Shown here: one piece after another, positions 6,524 through 7,406 of the stretch
Layout: every line of letters begins with the position of its first letter
Numbering within the stretch: the stretch's first letter is position 1
Assembly: GCA_016295895.1 (NCBI GenBank)
Contig: JAEDKI010000100.1
Location: forward strand, 1 to 7,406
Direction: 5' to 3'
Length of the DNA stretch: 7,406 nucleotides
Source: Clostridiaceae bacterium
Lineage (GTDB): Bacteria > Bacillota > Clostridia > Oscillospirales > Acutalibacteraceae
The notes under the pieces: generated by a model
Database searches by the model: none
Told to the model about the DNA's origin: nothing
The model's input: only the letters and a program-made list of their open reading frames with translations
Translations under genes and position numbers: made by a program

Positions 6524-6552
6524 TTGACATTGCTGAATGATGGTGATATATT
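6524..6552 (+). promoter_or_regulatory. near-consensus extended -10 sigmaA promoter of the prepilin peptidase-pilin unit
   Basis: A perfect TTGACA (6524-6529), a 17-nt spacer and TATATT (6547-6552) preceded by TGA (6544-6546, an extended -10) make this the strongest promoter in the window. The start site should be near 6559, about 42-51 nt before the candidate start codons of the peptidase gene. Confidence 0.85.
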
Positions 6553-6579
6553 ACAATTGAGAAATGGAAAAACACCATC
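6539..6579. repeat. 7-bp dyad flanking the -10 box and start site
   Basis: GATGGTG (6539-6545) and CACCATC (6573-6579) are perfect reverse complements separated by 27 nt, bracketing the -10 element and the predicted start. The left arm lies upstream of the transcript, so an RNA hairpin is unlikely; an operator is conceivable. Confidence 0.3.
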
Positions 6580-6617
6580 GATTAGTTTTAAGCAAAGGTT
6601 GTGAGGCTCTTGATTGA
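6564..6617 (+). CDS. possible 17-residue leader ORF overlapping the tadV start
   Basis: An ATG at 6564, only about 5 nt after the predicted transcription start, opens a 17-codon frame ending in TGA at 6615-6617, overlapping the candidate tadV starts in another frame. It has no ribosome binding site, so it would need leaderless-type initiation. It is listed because the tadV start is itself weak and could be served by re-initiation at this stop. No homology is recognised and it may not be translated. Confidence 0.15.
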   Translation: MEKHHRLVLSKGCEALD

Positions 6618-7290
6618 GATTTTGATCTCAGCGGTTTCAGGCTTGGCAGCCGGGTTGCTTTTCCAGAGAATAACGGTTCTTCAGCTAAAGAAAAGAACCG
6701 ACGACAGTTCAAAAATCAAGGCGGTCAATAAGCCGTCGGTCATCATTCCCTGGATGCTCATTTCAGCCGCTCTGTTCGCTCTGCTTACATGGAAGCTTAA
6801 AGAACAGTGCATCGTCCTGGTTGAGTACTTAATTATCGCATCAACCGCAATCAATATTTTCGCTGTTGATGCATTGATAAGAAAAGTCCCGAACAGCTCA
6901 TTGCTGATATTGCTCGTGACAAGAGCAATCGGAATTGTTCTTGAAATTGTGTTCAAGGTCGGAACGATAAAAAGCGTTGTCATTCCCTCATTTGTCGGTT
7001 TGTTCATTGCTTTTCTGGTTTTCAGCCTTCCTTCATATTTCGGAATCCGAATCGGCGCAGGGGATGTCAAATATTCAGGAGTCATCGGCTTCTGCCTCGG
7101 TTTTATCGGCTTTCTTGAAGCCGCTGTTATAATGGGTATTGTCAATCTCGGCTATTGGGCTTATCTGAAGATAACCCATAAGGGCAACGGAAAAACCCTT
7201 GCACCCATGGGTCCGTGCCTTTCAACGGGTGTTATAATAACTCTTTTGATTCCGCTGACAGAGTATATCGGAAATTTCGGCATTTTTTAA
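6601..7290 (+). CDS. tadV: A24-family prepilin peptidase of TadV/CpaA type
   Basis: This is an integral-membrane aspartic protease that cleaves the leader of Flp prepilins at the cytoplasmic membrane face. The 229-residue product has two catalytic Asp motifs: AVDALIRKVPN (88-98, Asp90) and GAGDVKY (152-158, Asp155, the GxGD motif). A C-terminal LAPMGPCLSTG segment (200-210) matches the usual P-x-GP-x3-G ending. About six or seven hydrophobic segments are visible, near 5-22, 46-63, 71-89, 99-118, 126-145, 159-188 (perhaps two) and 207-222. It lacks the Cys-rich methyltransferase domain of PilD enzymes, as CpaA/TadV enzymes do. The start is uncertain. GTG 6601 has AAAGG only 2 nt away, TTG 6610 is 11 nt from it, and TTG 6622 is a third option; an in-frame stop at 6589 bars longer forms. 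Its presumed substrate, Flp, follows in the same unit. The family call is firm; the symbol is by context. Confidence 0.88.
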   Translation: MRLLIEILISAVSGLAAGLLFQRITVLQLKKRTDDSSKIKAVNKPSVIIPWMLISAALFALLTWKLKEQCIVLVEYLIIASTAINIFAVDALIRKVPNSSLLILLVTRAIGIVLEIVFKVGTIKSVVIPSFVGLFIAFLVFSLPSYFGIRIGAGDVKYSGVIGFCLGFIGFLEAAVIMGIVNLGYWAYLKITHKGNGKTLAPMGPCLSTGVIITLLIPLTEYIGNFGIF

Positions 7291-7354
7291 GTGAATTTAT
7301 CCGGAAAAACAGACCGGGTGAAAATAAAATCGCACAAGCGATGGAGGTAATATT
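7291..7354 (+). promoter_or_regulatory. short tadV-flp spacer with the flp ribosome binding site
   Basis: GGAGG at 7343-7347 is 7 nt before the ATG at 7355. The rest shows only a weak 4-bp repeat (CCGG twice, 7302-7305 and 7315-7318) without a T-run, and no convincing promoter. Co-transcription of the pilin with the peptidase gene is therefore likely. Confidence 0.6.
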
Positions 7355-7406
7355 ATGTTAATGAATTGGCTTAAAGACGAAGACGGCCAGGGCATGGTAG
7401 AATATG
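7355..7406 (+). CDS. flp: Flp family type IVb pilin, 3'-truncated by the window edge
   Basis: Flp pilins are small subunits, usually 50-70 residues, that polymerise into the Tad pilus after cleavage by TadV. Only 17 codons are in the window: MLMNWLKDEDGQGMVEY. The Flp signature is clear. A short charged leader ends in Gly11, followed by QGMVEY with the conserved Glu and Tyr at mature positions 5 and 6, so cleavage is predicted between Gly11 and Gln12. The hydrophobic helix would follow beyond the window. The ATG is supported by GGAGG 7 nt upstream. Placement directly after the prepilin peptidase fits the peptidase-substrate pair seen in Tad loci. A TadE-type pseudopilin is less likely, given the short leader and the intact EY pair. 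Confidence 0.88.
   Translation, partial: MLMNWLKDEDGQGMVEY

Noticed and set aside
6681..7145. 154-codon minus-strand open frame opposite tadV
   Set aside because: It is antisense to a clear membrane peptidase gene with both catalytic motifs, and its composition is that of a complement shadow.

Overview
The window carries the distal part of a de novo pyrimidine (UMP) biosynthesis operon, followed by the beginning of a Tad/Flp-type pilus locus. All genes are on the + strand. The sequence suggests a low-to-mid-GC anaerobic Firmicute, most likely a gut-type Clostridia. The reasons are strong AGGAGG-type ribosome binding sites, a class 1B (PyrK-PyrD, NAD-linked) dihydroorotate dehydrogenase, an ATCase with a separate zinc regulatory chain (PyrI), and a Clostridia-like Tad gene set. 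The taxonomic placement is inference; there is no rRNA or other marker gene here.

Bases 1-5051 hold seven tightly packed genes: pyrC (5' end missing), pyrK, pyrD, pyrF, pyrE, pyrB and pyrI. Most junctions overlap or nearly touch: 4-nt gap C/K, 7-nt overlap K/D, 8-nt overlap D/F, 39-nt gap F/E, 4-nt overlap E/B, 1-nt gap B/I. Together they encode ATCase (PyrB catalytic, PyrI regulatory), dihydroorotase, dihydroorotate dehydrogenase with its electron-transfer subunit, orotate phosphoribosyltransferase and OMP decarboxylase. That is every step from carbamoyl phosphate to UMP. Carbamoyl-phosphate synthase and any PyrR/attenuator leader are not in the window. A clear intrinsic terminator (5063-5116) follows pyrI.

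Bases 5207-6284 form a self-contained unit: a sigmaA-like promoter, a gene for a single-pass TadE/TadG-like protein with a pilin-like N-terminus, and a perfect 11-bp-stem terminator. A 239-bp AT-rich stretch without a convincing gene lies downstream of it. A near-consensus promoter (TTGACA-17-TATATT with extended -10) then drives a TadV/CpaA-type prepilin peptidase, followed 64 bp later by the first 17 codons of a Flp pilin, where the window ends. The peptidase, its pilin substrate and a pilin-like minor protein are therefore adjacent. The rest of the Tad machinery presumably lies beyond base 7406.

I see no phage, IS element, CRISPR, tRNA or rRNA, and no clearly new system. The points most worth a second look are the pilin-like processing motif in the TadG-like protein, the gene order with pyrBI at the 3' end of the operon, dyad symmetries around both Tad-region promoters, and the ambiguous non-ATG start of the peptidase with a short overlapping leader ORF.
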